Assembly (NCBI RefSeq): GCF_037201975.1
Contig: NZ_CP147520.1
Span: forward strand, 1,116,001-1,180,000
Length of the DNA stretch: 64,000 bases
Origin: Streptomyces sp. TG1A-60
GTDB taxonomy: Bacteria; Actinomycetota; Actinomycetes; Streptomycetales; Streptomycetaceae
Reading direction: 5' to 3'
Shown one piece after another: positions 42,142-50,641 of the stretch. The notes beneath the pieces are model-generated. The model was not told the origin of the DNA, did not search any database, and saw nothing but the letters and a program-made list of their open reading frames with translations. The translations under genes and the position numbers were made by a program. Each line of letters opens with the position of its first letter. Position 1 is the stretch's first letter.

Positions 42142-42633
42142 TCAGAAGAGGGCCGCCCCCTGCTCGAAGTCCAGCAGGCGCTGCTTGCGTTCCACGCCGC
42201 CGCCGTATCCGGTGAGGCTGCCGTCGGAGCCGACCACGCGATGGCAGGGGACGATGATGCCGACGGGGTTCCTGCCGTTGGCCAGGCCGACCGCGCGGGA
42301 CGCCTTGGGGTTGCCGAGCTCGTCAGCGAGATCACCGTAGGAGCGGGTCTCGCCGTAGGGGATCCGCACGAGCTGTTCCCAGACACTGCGCTGGAACGGG
42401 GTGCCGTGCAACCGGAGTTCGAGGGTGAACTCCTTCAGCCCGCCCGCGAAATAGGCCTCCAGCTGTTCCTCCGCCTCGGCGAAGAGCCTGTCGTCGCGTG
42501 CGCCGAAGCTCTCCTCCGGCGGGCGGTGACGCTGCTCGGTCATGTAGAGCCCGCACAGGGCACCGTCGTCGGCGACGAGGGTGAGGGGGCCGTAGGGACT
42601 GTCGACGGCGGTGTGCCGCCTCTGCTGCTTCAT
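42142..42633 (-). CDS. ogt: methylated-DNA-protein-cysteine methyltransferase
   Basis: 163 residues. The methyl acceptor is Cys130 in VGIIVPCHRVVG, with the helix-turn-helix RSVWEQLVRIPYGETRSYGD before it and GGVERKQRLLDFE at the end. It transfers alkyl groups from O6-alkylguanine to itself, a suicidal repair. ATG 42633 follows GGACCTCCC (SD GGAC/AAGGACC region). It is directly downstream, 37 nt, of the Ada-AlkA fusion gene on the same strand, so the two probably form an alkylation-repair operon. Confidence 0.95.
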   Translation of the reverse strand: MKQQRRHTAVDSPYGPLTLVADDGALCGLYMTEQRHRPPEESFGARDDRLFAEAEEQLEAYFAGGLKEFTLELRLHGTPFQRSVWEQLVRIPYGETRSYGDLADELGNPKASRAVGLANGRNPVGIIVPCHRVVGSDGSLTGYGGGVERKQRLLDFEQGAALF

Positions 42634-42670
42634 GGGAGGTCCTTGAAAGATCGATCGGCCGCGAACCGGC

Positions 42671-44167
42671 TCATACAGGAAGGAAGTTGATGGGGTGGCT
42701 GTCCGTCGCCCACAGGTACTGGACCGCGTACGCCCGCCACGGCCGCCACGCCGCCGCACGGGCCGTGAGCGCGGCCGGAGTGGACGGCAGGCCCAACTCC
42801 CCTGCCGCACGACGGATTCCGAGGTCGGTGGGGAGGAAGGCGTCGGGGTCACCGAGGGCGCGCATGGCGATGACATCGACGGTCCAGGGGCCGAAGCCGG
42901 GCAGGGCGAGAAGACGGGCGCGGGTCGCCTCCCAATCGCTGTCGAGCCCCACGTGCAGTTCTCCGTCGGACAGTTGACGCACCAGTGTGGTGAAGGTGGC
43001 CCGGCGGGTGCGCGGCATCGCGAGCGTGGCGGGGTCGACGGCCGCGAGCTCCGCCGGGGACGGGAAGAGGTGTGTGAGGCCGCCCTCGGGGTCGTCGACC
43101 GGTTGGCCGTGCGCGACGACCAGCCGAGCCGCGTGCGTACGGGCGGCAGCCGTGGACACCTGCTGGCCGAGCACCGCCCGTACGGCGAACTCGGCCTCGT
43201 CGACGGTACGCGGCACCCGGCGCCCCGGCGCCTTGTCCACCAGCGGCGCGAGTACCGGATCCGTGCGCAGCTGCTCGTCGACGGCGACCGGGTCGGCGTC
43301 CAGGTCGAGCAGGCGGCGGCAACGGCTGATCGCGACGGGCAGGTCACGCAGATCGCTGAGGGTGAGTCGGCACGCGATGTGGTCGGGCTCCGGCGTGAGG
43401 CCGACGATGCCGCGACCGTACGGCAGGCGGAGCGTGCGCCGGTACGCGCCGTCGCGCCACTCCTCCACTCCGGGGACGGCGGTCGCGGCGAGGTGGCCGA
43501 AGAGGTTGTCGGGGTTGAGCGGTGCGCGGAACGGCAGCCGGAGGCTCAACACCCCCGACGCACCAGGGGAATCGGAGCGCTGTCGGGCCGACCGTGTCGC
43601 CCGTTCGCGCAGTTCGCTCGGCGACAGCGCGAACACCTCCCGCACGGTGTCGTTGAACGTCCGGATCGACGCGAACCCGGCGGCGAACGCGATCTCCGCC
43701 ATCGGCAGCGCGGTCGTCTCGATCAGCAGCCGCGCGGTCTGCGCCCGCTGCGCCCGGGCGAGCGCCAGCGGCCCCGCGCCCAGCTCGGCCAGCAGCTGCC
43801 GCTCGACCTGCCGGGTGCTGTAGCCGAGCCGCCGCGCCAGCCCCGGCACGCCCTCCCGGTCCACCACCCCGTCCCGCACCAGCCGCATCGCCCGCGCCAC
43901 CAGGTCCGCCCGCTGGTCCCACTCCGGTGACCCGGGACTCGTGTCCGGCCGACACCGCTTGCACGCCCGGAACCCGGCCTGCTGACACGCCGCCGCGCTC
44001 GGATAGAACGTCATGTTCTCCGCCTTCGGCGGCACCACCGGACAACTGGGCCGACAGTAGATCCGAGTGGTCACCACGGCCGTGAAAAACCACCCGTCGA
44101 ACCGCGCGTCCTTCGACCGTACGGCCCGCACACACCGTTCCGTATCCGCGTACATCCCGTTCCGCAT
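42671..44167 (-). CDS. Ada-AlkA fusion: regulator plus 3-methyladenine DNA glycosylase
   Basis: 498 residues in three parts. An Ada zinc domain has cysteines at 38, 42, 69 and 72, the same numbers as E. coli Ada (YCRPSC; ACKRC), of which Cys38 accepts a methyl group from phosphotriesters. An AraC-type helix-turn-helix region follows (about 85-195). A C-terminal AlkA glycosylase (about 205-490) has the helix-hairpin-helix LPGFGPWTVDVIAMRALG and a catalytic aspartate in LPTDLG. It senses methylation damage, activates repair genes (probably itself and ogt) and excises alkylated bases. The Ada suicide C-terminal domain is supplied by the separate ogt gene. ATG 44167 has a -10-like GATGCT 6 nt upstream. 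Confidence 0.93.
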   Translation of the reverse strand: MRNGMYADTERCVRAVRSKDARFDGWFFTAVVTTRIYCRPSCPVVPPKAENMTFYPSAAACQQAGFRACKRCRPDTSPGSPEWDQRADLVARAMRLVRDGVVDREGVPGLARRLGYSTRQVERQLLAELGAGPLALARAQRAQTARLLIETTALPMAEIAFAAGFASIRTFNDTVREVFALSPSELRERATRSARQRSDSPGASGVLSLRLPFRAPLNPDNLFGHLAATAVPGVEEWRDGAYRRTLRLPYGRGIVGLTPEPDHIACRLTLSDLRDLPVAISRCRRLLDLDADPVAVDEQLRTDPVLAPLVDKAPGRRVPRTVDEAEFAVRAVLGQQVSTAAARTHAARLVVAHGQPVDDPEGGLTHLFPSPAELAAVDPATLAMPRTRRATFTTLVRQLSDGELHVGLDSDWEATRARLLALPGFGPWTVDVIAMRALGDPDAFLPTDLGIRRAAGELGLPSTPAALTARAAAWRPWRAYAVQYLWATDSHPINFLPV

Positions 44168-44173
44168 GACTCA

Positions 44174-44179
44174 AGCATC
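44174..44179 (-). promoter_or_regulatory. -10 element of a leaderless promoter (Ada-AlkA gene)
   Basis: GATGCT on the minus strand, 6 nt before ATG 44167; no SD. The remaining intergenic stretch to 44585 shows no gene. Confidence 0.35.
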
Positions 44180-44585
44180 GGGGAGGGTGAGGGCGCGGGG
44201 CTGGCGGAAATCCGACATCAAGGCGAAGGTGACCTGCAAGGCTCCGGTCCGCGGAGGCACGGGAACCGCGCGACCAGTCCGTACGGACCCGCAGCCGCCG
44301 TACGACGGAGAGCCCCTCCTCCTCAGGCGCCCCTAACCTTCCGCGGCCTTCCGCCATGCGGGCTCCCGCAACAACCGCAGCCCATTGATCCGTCAACCAC
44401 GTGGAGCACCTGAGACTGGGGCTCAGCGACGCCCCGGACGGCGACTGGGGCGCCGGGGCGCCGGCCGCGGCCCCGGAGGGTGGCCGGAGGCGGTTCACCT
44501 TCTTACGGGTGGGTAGCGTCTGACCTGCGGAAATGAGGGTCTCGGGCCTCCCTTTGGGCTCTGGCAGAGTTACAGGGCCGTGACA

Positions 44586-44615
44586 GGGGTCTATGGGTGC
44601 AGAGCCATAGACCCC
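44586..44615 (+). promoter_or_regulatory. hairpin upstream of the methyltransferase gene
   Basis: GGGGTCTATGG-gtgcagag-CCATAGACCCC: a perfect 11-bp stem with an 8-nt loop, 41 nt before the start. No U-tract; role unknown (operator or insulating terminator). Confidence 0.5.
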
Positions 44616-44644
44616 TTACACGTGGAGTCAGCTATGAGCCGTCC

Positions 44645-44650
44645 TATCGT
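44645..44650 (+). promoter_or_regulatory. -10 element of a leaderless promoter (methyltransferase gene)
   Basis: TATCGT ends 6 nt before ATG 44657; no SD in frame. Confidence 0.45.
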
Positions 44651-44656
44651 TGGCCG

Positions 44657-45406
44657 ATGCGCGCACACCGTATTGACCGCCCAGCCGATCTCGACGTGGT
44701 CCGTGAGTCCTATGATCGCGTGGCCGACAACTACGCCCACATGGTGGTGACGACGGGAGTCGGCGACATCCGTAGCCATCCATGGCTCAAGGCATCGATC
44801 GACGCCTTCGCTGACACCGTGAGAGACCTTGGCCCTGTCCTCGACGTCGGCTGCGGACCCGGAACGGTGACCGCTTACCTCGCCGAACGCGGACTCGACG
44901 TGTCCGGAGTCGATCTCTCACCCCGCATGATCGAAAACGCGCGCCGCCTTCATCCGCGATGCCGCTTCAGCGTCGCCTCTGCCACCGACCTTGACCTTGG
45001 AGAAGCGTCCCTTGGCGGCGTACTCGGGTGGTGGTCACTGTTCAACCTCCCCCGCGACGTCCTTCCACAGGTACTCGCCCTGTTCGCGCGCGCACTGAAG
45101 CCAGGCGGACACCTCATCACCGCGACACACGTCGGCGACGAAGACGCGGTGCGCACCGAGGCCTACGGAGGTGTACCCGTCCGTTGGACGACGCACAAAT
45201 GGCGGCCGGAACAGTTCGTGGACCTGATCGAGCAGGCTGGACTGCGCCCGGTCGCCGAACTCCGGCTCCCCCGGAGGAGTACAGCGGGCCGGGTCTCGTC
45301 GTCATGGCCCAGCGCCCCGCCTGAGAACGAGGTGCCGGAGACGGTACCGGGGCTCGTGCCGGGACGGTTCTTGGATCGGGTGCGGGGTTCAGTTGCCGCT
45401 CGGTGA
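44657..45406 (+). CDS. SAM-dependent methyltransferase, C-terminus frameshifted
   Basis: A class I methyltransferase with VRESYDRVADNYAHMV at the N-terminus, motif I VLDVGCGPGTVTAYLAERG and VSGVDLSPRMIENARR. The last 45 or so residues of this frame are not family-like. The natural ending PPEEYSGPGLVVMAQRPA lies in the next frame, stopping at 45324, and is recovered by one extra C at the CCCCC run 45268-45272. The shifted frame also overruns the convergent GH42 remnant, which the natural stop would not. Either a sequencing error or a real frameshift. Function otherwise unknown. Its codons are richer in A/T than average, hinting at transfer. Confidence 0.75.
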   Translation: MRAHRIDRPADLDVVRESYDRVADNYAHMVVTTGVGDIRSHPWLKASIDAFADTVRDLGPVLDVGCGPGTVTAYLAERGLDVSGVDLSPRMIENARRLHPRCRFSVASATDLDLGEASLGGVLGWWSLFNLPRDVLPQVLALFARALKPGGHLITATHVGDEDAVRTEAYGGVPVRWTTHKWRPEQFVDLIEQAGLRPVAELRLPRRSTAGRVSSSWPSAPPENEVPETVPGLVPGRFLDRVRGSVAAR

Positions 45407-46290
45407 CGGCTCGCCGTGCTGCGGCGTGGTCAGGGGACTGCGCACGACGGCGACGTCCGCCGCGTCAAGGACGAGCGTCTCCCCTGCTTCCAAGTGGCGT
45501 CCGGTGATCAGGTCGGTGCCGGAGCGGTCGAGGGTGACGGTCGCCTTGTCCTGCCGGTGGTTCAGTAGGAACAAGTAGGCGCTCGTCTCCGAATTTCGCT
45601 CGGTGACCTCGACGCCGCGCGGTGCGGCGTGCACCGGCCGAACCCCGGCACGGTCCAGGACGTGCCGCATCAGGGCCTCTAGGGCGTCGTCGTCCAGACG
45701 CGTGCCCACGTACACGGCACGCCCCTGACCGAATTCGTTATCGGCCACCGCGGCCTTGCCGGCCAGATGGCCCTTGCGGTAGACCGCGAGCGGGCGGGCG
45801 GTCGCCGTTTCGAGGTCGTCCTGCCACACCGAGGCGGTCGCGAAGAAACCGTTCAGCGCGACCTGGCCGGCTGCCGCCTGGACCGGCACGGTGGACTCGG
45901 CGGGCAGGGGGAGAACTCCTGGACGTGTGCTCCGATGATCTCGCGCAGCGCACCGGGATGTCCGCCTTCGATGATCCGGTCGTCCTCGTCGACGATCCCG
46001 GAGAAGTACGAGGCGACGAGATGACCACCGTCCTCCACGAACCTGTGCACAGCCGCACCGCGCTGACGGGTCATCAGGTATTGGTTGGGGATGACCAGGA
46101 CGCGGTAGGGCGACAGGTCGTCGTCGAGGGTGACGACGTCGACGGCGACCTGCCTGTTCCACAGGGCCCGGTAGTGCCGGGCGACGGTGTCCCGGTAGTC
46201 GAAGGTGTTGTCCGGGTGGGCGCAGCCTTCCACGGCCCACCAGTTCTGCCAGTCCCAGACGATCGCGACCTGGGCGCTGGTGCGTGCTTC
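45389..46290 (-). pseudogene. GH42 beta-galactosidase, 5'-deleted and frameshifted
   Basis: The first segment reads QVAIVWDWQNWWAVEGCAHP, then LSPYRVLVIPNQYLMTRQRG, the trimerisation domain of GH42 beta-galactosidases. At a CCCCC run (45907-45911) the frame shifts to LPAESTVPVQAAAG..., GRAVYVGTRLDDDALEALMR and the C-terminal beta domain. The catalytic (alpha/beta)8 barrel is missing: the remnant starts only about 70 bp from an intact promoter and operator, so most of the 5' half was deleted. The frameshift may be a sequencing error, but the deletion is not. The intact gene would have released terminal galactose inside the cell. Confidence 0.8.
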
Positions 46291-46356
46291 CGAGTTGCTG
46301 CGCTGGGTTGACCGCGAGAACCGCGCCGAGTTGGAGTCCGTTTCACGTCAGCAATA

Positions 46357-46368
46357 GTGAACGTTCAC
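46357..46368. promoter_or_regulatory. LacI operator, perfect palindrome GTGAACGTTCAC
   Basis: A member of the GTGANCGNTCAC set (five sites in this window). It lies at the expected transcription start of the minus-strand promoter 46375-46403. Confidence 0.7.
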
Positions 46369-46374
46369 GCGGCG

Positions 46375-46403
46375 AGCGTAGTGACGGACCACACCCTGGT
46401 CAA
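46375..46403 (-). promoter_or_regulatory. promoter of the former beta-galactosidase gene
   Basis: Minus strand TTGACC (46403-46398), 17-bp spacer, TACGCT (46380-46375): a near-ideal housekeeping promoter immediately before the LacI operator. Confidence 0.6.
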
Positions 46404-46579
46404 GGCCCTGCACTCAACACTTGAGCACTTGGTGGCTCTTCACCGGTTCAGGCCCGTCGAGAAGACCGACGGGCCCGCGGGAACATGCCGGAACGGCCCT
46501 GTTCCCGCGGGTGGGGACAGGGCACAGGGGTGTCCGCTCGGCAGACGTCGGTTGGGTGAGGATGCGGTCGGCCGACGGT

Positions 46580-47644
46580 TCACCGCATGATCTGGCCGGT
46601 CCTTGCCGGGCCGGTCGACTCCCGCAGCACGAGCGTCGACTTGAGGTCCAAGTGGAGTTCCGGCTCCGCCTCCTGGCGAATGCGGGCGAGCAGAGCCCTC
46701 ATGGCCTGTCGGCCCATGGCTTCGCGGTCGAGGTCCACGGTGGAGATGGACGGGTTGAAGTACGCGGTGAACTCGTGGTTGTCCCAGCCGAAGACGCTCA
46801 CGTCCTCGGGAACCCGCCATCCCCGGTCCTGGAACCCGCGGATGACTCCCATGGCGACGTCGTCGTTCGCGGCGAGGACCGCCGTGACGCCGGAATCCGC
46901 CGACAGGCCCCTGGCCGCGTCATAGCCTGACCGCACGGACCAGTCACCGTCGATGACGGCGTAGTTCTCCAGACCGCGCTCGGCGATCGTCCGCAGGTAG
47001 ACCTCGCGTCGCTTGCGTGCCGACATCCAGTCCGTGCTGCCGGCGACATGGACGAAGCGCCGATGGCCTATGGAGGCGAGGTGGTCGATGATCTTGGCGG
47101 CCGGCTCGCCGTCAGCCGTGATGCCGTGGGACCGCATCCGGTCGTCGTACTCACCGACGACCACGGTAGGCGTGTGCTCGAGTCCGAGCCGTTCGATGTC
47201 GCCGATGGGGGTGAAAGTCAGTACTCCGTCGGCCTGACCGGAGTCGAGCAGGGAGCGGACACGGTCTCCCCGGACCCGTTCGTCGCCTTCGAGTCCGACG
47301 ATGTCGAGCATGTAAGCGGCTGCCTGCGCCTCCGCGGAGGCACCGCGCAGGATCTGAGAGGGCACAAAGGTCGTCATGGCCGGCAGAACCACCGTGATGC
47401 GGTTCGCCTTGCGGGTACGCATGGACCGCGCCACCAGGTTGGGCCGGTAGCCCAGGTCGGCCACGGCCTGCTCGATACGGGTCACCGTCTGCGGCTTCAG
47501 ACCTCCGTTTCCCCGCAGGAAGCGGGAAACGGTCTGATGGGAGACCCCCGCGTGCGCCGCGACGTCGAGTATGGTGGGTCGCTTCTTGCGCGGAGGCTTC
47601 GATCGCTTCACGTCCTGCTCCGATCGCTCCGCCTTCGCGTCCAC
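46580..47644 (-). CDS. LacI-family regulator of galactan/galactoside genes
   Basis: 354 residues. After a basic 22-residue leader, the helix-turn-helix is TILDVAAHAGVSHQTVSRFL (about 24-43), followed by the hinge GYRPNLVARSMRTRKAN and an effector domain with VPEDVSVFGWDNHEFTAYFN near residue 290. GTG 47644 has GGGGAG upstream. It probably binds the GTGANCGNTCAC palindromes found before the GH42 remnant, the GH43 gene and the Gfo/Idh gene; galactose or a galacto-oligosaccharide is a plausible inducer. The link to those sites is inferred from proximity and shared pattern. Confidence 0.92.
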   Translation of the reverse strand: MDAKAERSEQDVKRSKPPRKKRPTILDVAAHAGVSHQTVSRFLRGNGGLKPQTVTRIEQAVADLGYRPNLVARSMRTRKANRITVVLPAMTTFVPSQILRGASAEAQAAAYMLDIVGLEGDERVRGDRVRSLLDSGQADGVLTFTPIGDIERLGLEHTPTVVVGEYDDRMRSHGITADGEPAAKIIDHLASIGHRRFVHVAGSTDWMSARKRREVYLRTIAERGLENYAVIDGDWSVRSGYDAARGLSADSGVTAVLAANDDVAMGVIRGFQDRGWRVPEDVSVFGWDNHEFTAYFNPSISTVDLDREAMGRQAMRALLARIRQEAEPELHLDLKSTLVLRESTGPARTGQIMR

Positions 47645-47706
47645 AGTGCTCCCCCGCCGTCTCTCTCCGCCCGCATGGCCGTCGGTACTCTACTGCCGTG
47701 CCCATC

Positions 47707-47760
47707 GCGGCAACCCTCGTCATCTTGCGGCAACCCTCGTCCTGAACTCTCGTCATCTTG
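47707..47760. repeat. interlocking direct repeats upstream of the LacI gene
   Basis: GCGGCAACCCTCGTC occurs at 47707-47721 and 47727-47741 (20-bp period), and CTCGTCATCTTG at 47715-47726 and 47749-47760. The rest of 47645-48097 shows no gene. Confidence 0.6.
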
Positions 47761-48097
47761 TTCGCCCTGCGCGACCGGTCACACCTGCCGGCGGCGGTCG
47801 GCCGAATGGCAACGAGCCGCGGCCCGGGGACGAACCATGGCTTGTGCTGCCGGGCTTGATACGGGCGGTCGGCCTCCTGGAATTCCCGCCCCACCACCAT
47901 CCGTGCCTCTTGTGCGCCGGCCACGCGGAGGCGCGGCAGCCGTGAAGCCGGTCCGAGCCCGGCCGAGGGCCGGGCTCGAAGCACCTCTCACTGGCCGGGG
48001 CACACAGCGTTCAACCGCGGGTGTGCCTGACCGGCGGCACCGCAACGACCTGGTCGGTCACTGTCGTTGGTCGACTGCCTGCCGCCGGTACGACACG

Positions 48098-49903
48098 TCA
48101 GAGCTCCAGGCTCCACTGCTGGTGCTGCTGGCCGCCCAGGCAGTCGGCCTGCTGCAGGCGGGCGCCGTCCGACGCCGAGGCCGAGGCCACTTCCAGGCAC
48201 TTCCCGGAGTGACGGGCAACGATCTCGACGTAGCCGCCGCCCACATCGCGCAGCCGCCACTGCTGGTTGGGGTCGCCGTGGCAGGTCCACTGGATGATCT
48301 TTGCGCCATTCGTCTTCGAGGCCTTGTCCACGTCCAGGCACAGGCCCGAGTGCTGAGCGACGACGCGGTAGTAGTCCCCACCGACGCTCTCCACGCTCCA
48401 CTGCTGGTTGTCGTCGCCCTCGCAGCTCCGCTGCTGGACCTCGGCCTCTGCGGCCTTCGAGGAGCCGACCACTTCGGCGCACTTCGCCGAGTGCCGCGCC
48501 TTGATGGTCGTCAGGTCGGCGAGCCGAACCAGCTCGGAAGTGAGCACGGGCACGTAGAAGTCGGTGATACCGGCGATGTTCGGATGCGTGCCGCTGCCGC
48601 CGCTGCCCGGGTAGCCGTTGACGAGGCCGTCGAACGTGTACGCCACCCGTTGGGCGTCGACGCGGGTGTCGAGTGTCGCGTCCGCGAAGACGTCGGCGAC
48701 CGCGACGCCCCACTTCTGGGCGGCCTGCAGGTTCACCTGGCGCAGGGCGAGCTGCATGTCCCAGTTTCGAGAGCCCATCTTGTGTGCGGCCACGTACACG
48801 AGTCGGGCGGTCGGCCACTTCTGCTTCATCGTGTGGATGGTCGCTTCGAACGATCCGGCGTATGTCCCGGTGGCGAAAGTCGCGGGGTCCTTCGAGCCGC
48901 TGACGGTGCCGATCTCGTACGTGCGCTTGTCCTGGATCTCGAGCGCGTCGTTCGTGCCACCGTCGAAGACGACGAAGTCCGGCGCCTGGGAGCTGGCCGA
49001 CTGTACCTGGGTGATGATCTGCCCACCGGTGGCAGTGGGCGCCGGACCCACGGTCGCGCCGTTGCGCGCGTACTTCGTCAGCGTCATTCCCTCACGCTCG
49101 GCGACGAAGTTCAGGAAGCTGCGCGAGTACTGGTGGCCCTGGACGATGCTGTCGCCGAAGGCGTAGACGGATGAGCCGGCGAGGGCTCCGTAGGCGGAGT
49201 TGGCGTGGCGGACCAGGCGGAAGTTGTCGATCGACTGCTTGCCGGTTCCGTAGTAGTTGCAGGCGACGAGCTTGGCGAGGTTCGTGCCCGTGATGCTTCC
49301 CGTCCCGGAAGCCATCACTCTCGGCGCGGCCTCCTTGCTGGTGATCCCGTACTGGACCTTGCCGAGGGTGAAGTCCATGTGCAGATCGACCGTGTACCAC
49401 TTGCTCCGGTCGAAAGCGATCTTGGTCCAGGTGGGGTTGAGCGAGTCCGGGGCGGAGGTGGAGGCCGAGTCGGGCCCGGTCACGGCGTAGCGGAGTTCGG
49501 CGGCGGTCGCGGCGATCCCGAAGACGAGCCGTCCGTTGTCGTCGCGCAGTTCCATACCGGTCTTCATCGCGGTGCTGGCGATGTCCGTCTTCCAGTCGAA
49601 GCGCAGATCCAGCGTCTTCTCCTGCAGGGTCGACGACGCGAACGGTCGCACGGAAGTCGTGTAGTTGCCCATGTTCTGGGTGACGCTCAGAACGCCGTTG
49701 CCGATGCCGGCTCCGACCGGGAAGCCGAAGTTCGCGGGATCGGTCTGAGCCTCGAAAGCCTCGTTGATCAGCGTCGCGCCGGGGGTTTCCGCGGCCGAGG
49801 CGGCGGAAGGAGTGAGGAGGGCCGAGAGGAGCAGGGCTCCGGCGACGAGGGGGCCTGCCAACTTTCGGGGCCAGGAACCCGGTCTGCCTATGGCGGTGTG
49901 CAC
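48098..49903 (-). CDS. secreted SGNH/GDSL hydrolase with ricin-type lectin domain
   Basis: 601 residues. Signal peptide at about 1-38 (LAGPLVAGALLLSALLTPSA). A beta-sandwich-like region (about 45-235) precedes an SGNH hydrolase (about 244-465) with nucleophile Ser252 in YAFGDSIVQG, FDGGTNDA and the GTHPN end motif. The ricin B-type carbohydrate-binding trefoil (about 470-601) has three QxW units (DNQQWSVE, PNQQWRLR, QHQQWSLE). Probably an extracellular esterase acting on acylated plant polysaccharide. It is divergent from the GH43 galactanase gene, which carries the same kind of lectin, so both may bind the same polymer. Confidence 0.9.
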   Translation of the reverse strand: MHTAIGRPGSWPRKLAGPLVAGALLLSALLTPSAASAAETPGATLINEAFEAQTDPANFGFPVGAGIGNGVLSVTQNMGNYTTSVRPFASSTLQEKTLDLRFDWKTDIASTAMKTGMELRDDNGRLVFGIAATAAELRYAVTGPDSASTSAPDSLNPTWTKIAFDRSKWYTVDLHMDFTLGKVQYGITSKEAAPRVMASGTGSITGTNLAKLVACNYYGTGKQSIDNFRLVRHANSAYGALAGSSVYAFGDSIVQGHQYSRSFLNFVAEREGMTLTKYARNGATVGPAPTATGGQIITQVQSASSQAPDFVVFDGGTNDALEIQDKRTYEIGTVSGSKDPATFATGTYAGSFEATIHTMKQKWPTARLVYVAAHKMGSRNWDMQLALRQVNLQAAQKWGVAVADVFADATLDTRVDAQRVAYTFDGLVNGYPGSGGSGTHPNIAGITDFYVPVLTSELVRLADLTTIKARHSAKCAEVVGSSKAAEAEVQQRSCEGDDNQQWSVESVGGDYYRVVAQHSGLCLDVDKASKTNGAKIIQWTCHGDPNQQWRLRDVGGGYVEIVARHSGKCLEVASASASDGARLQQADCLGGQQHQQWSLEL

Positions 49904-50361
49904 GTTGATCTCCCTTGATCTGTGGTGATGTCGACCGGTGCCCGGTGGGGAGAAGGAGTCCTGGCCATGGCGCCAGCGGAAGGTGGGCGGTCCGCCTCGG
50001 ATCCGCGCCTCGCTGCAGCCGAGCCGACTCGGCGCTCGCCAGGCATTCGGTTCGTGCGGAGCCGAGCAGGGCGCCGAGCCGGACAGGTCTCCGCCGCCCG
50101 GACGCAGGCCACACCTAACGGCGCGGACGCGAGGTCCGCCGCCCGAAAGCCTCGCCGCTCAGCGCGGCACAGGCGGGGGCACCACAGTGACAGCCTTGCC
50201 AAGACGGCCTCCTCGTAACAGCGGTGCGACCGTGCCGGCATTGCTGTGCGGTCACATCACCGACGCGTCGAGGCCCCACGACGATGCTCGTCGGCGGTGC
50301 CTGCTCAGTGGTAGGAATCACCGGGAAAGATGCGGAGCCCGACAACTGCAGAGGCAAGGTA
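49904..50361. other. long divergent intergenic region
   Basis: About 740 bp lie between the SGNH and GH43 starts. The first 450 bp show no convincing gene or site apart from the SGNH leader; the second part holds two LacI operators and a promoter (separate entries). Confidence 0.4.
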
Positions 50362-50373
50362 GTGATCGATCAC
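50362..50373. promoter_or_regulatory. LacI operator GTGATCGATCAC
   Basis: A perfect 12-bp palindrome of the GTGANCGNTCAC set, 35 bp from a second site. Confidence 0.65.
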
Positions 50374-50396
50374 CCTTAGGGTCAAGATGCCTGCGC

Positions 50397-50408
50397 GTGA
50401 TCGTTCAC
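50397..50408. promoter_or_regulatory. LacI operator GTGATCGTTCAC
   Basis: Second site of the pair; a single mismatch from perfect symmetry. Confidence 0.65.
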
Positions 50409-50515
50409 CTTTGCTGGGGTCATCGACCTCATAGACGGAGCCGATCCGGCCCCGCTGCGGCCACTACCGGGCCACCACCGGCCACCAACCGCGGTGAACA
50501 ACCTCGTTCATCCCA

Positions 50516-50545
50516 TTGACACACAAGCATTCCCGCCAGTCTGAT
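50516..50545 (+). promoter_or_regulatory. candidate promoter of the GH43 gene
   Basis: TTGACA (50516-50521), 18-bp spacer, TCTGAT (50540-50545), about 95 nt before the ATG and about 110 bp after the nearest operator. Confidence 0.4.
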
Positions 50546-50641
50546 GTGCGGCACCGTTGGTTTCAGTCAACTTTTGATTGCTTGTGGTCTGCCGTGTTGC
50601 CTTCGTGTTGCGACCGGCACCCCGAAAGTGGAGGCACATCC

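Noticed and set aside
44586..44615. Possible tRNA or transposon end from the perfect stem
   Set aside because: Only one 11-bp stem with an 8-nt loop; no cloverleaf, no anticodon arm, no partner repeat nearby.
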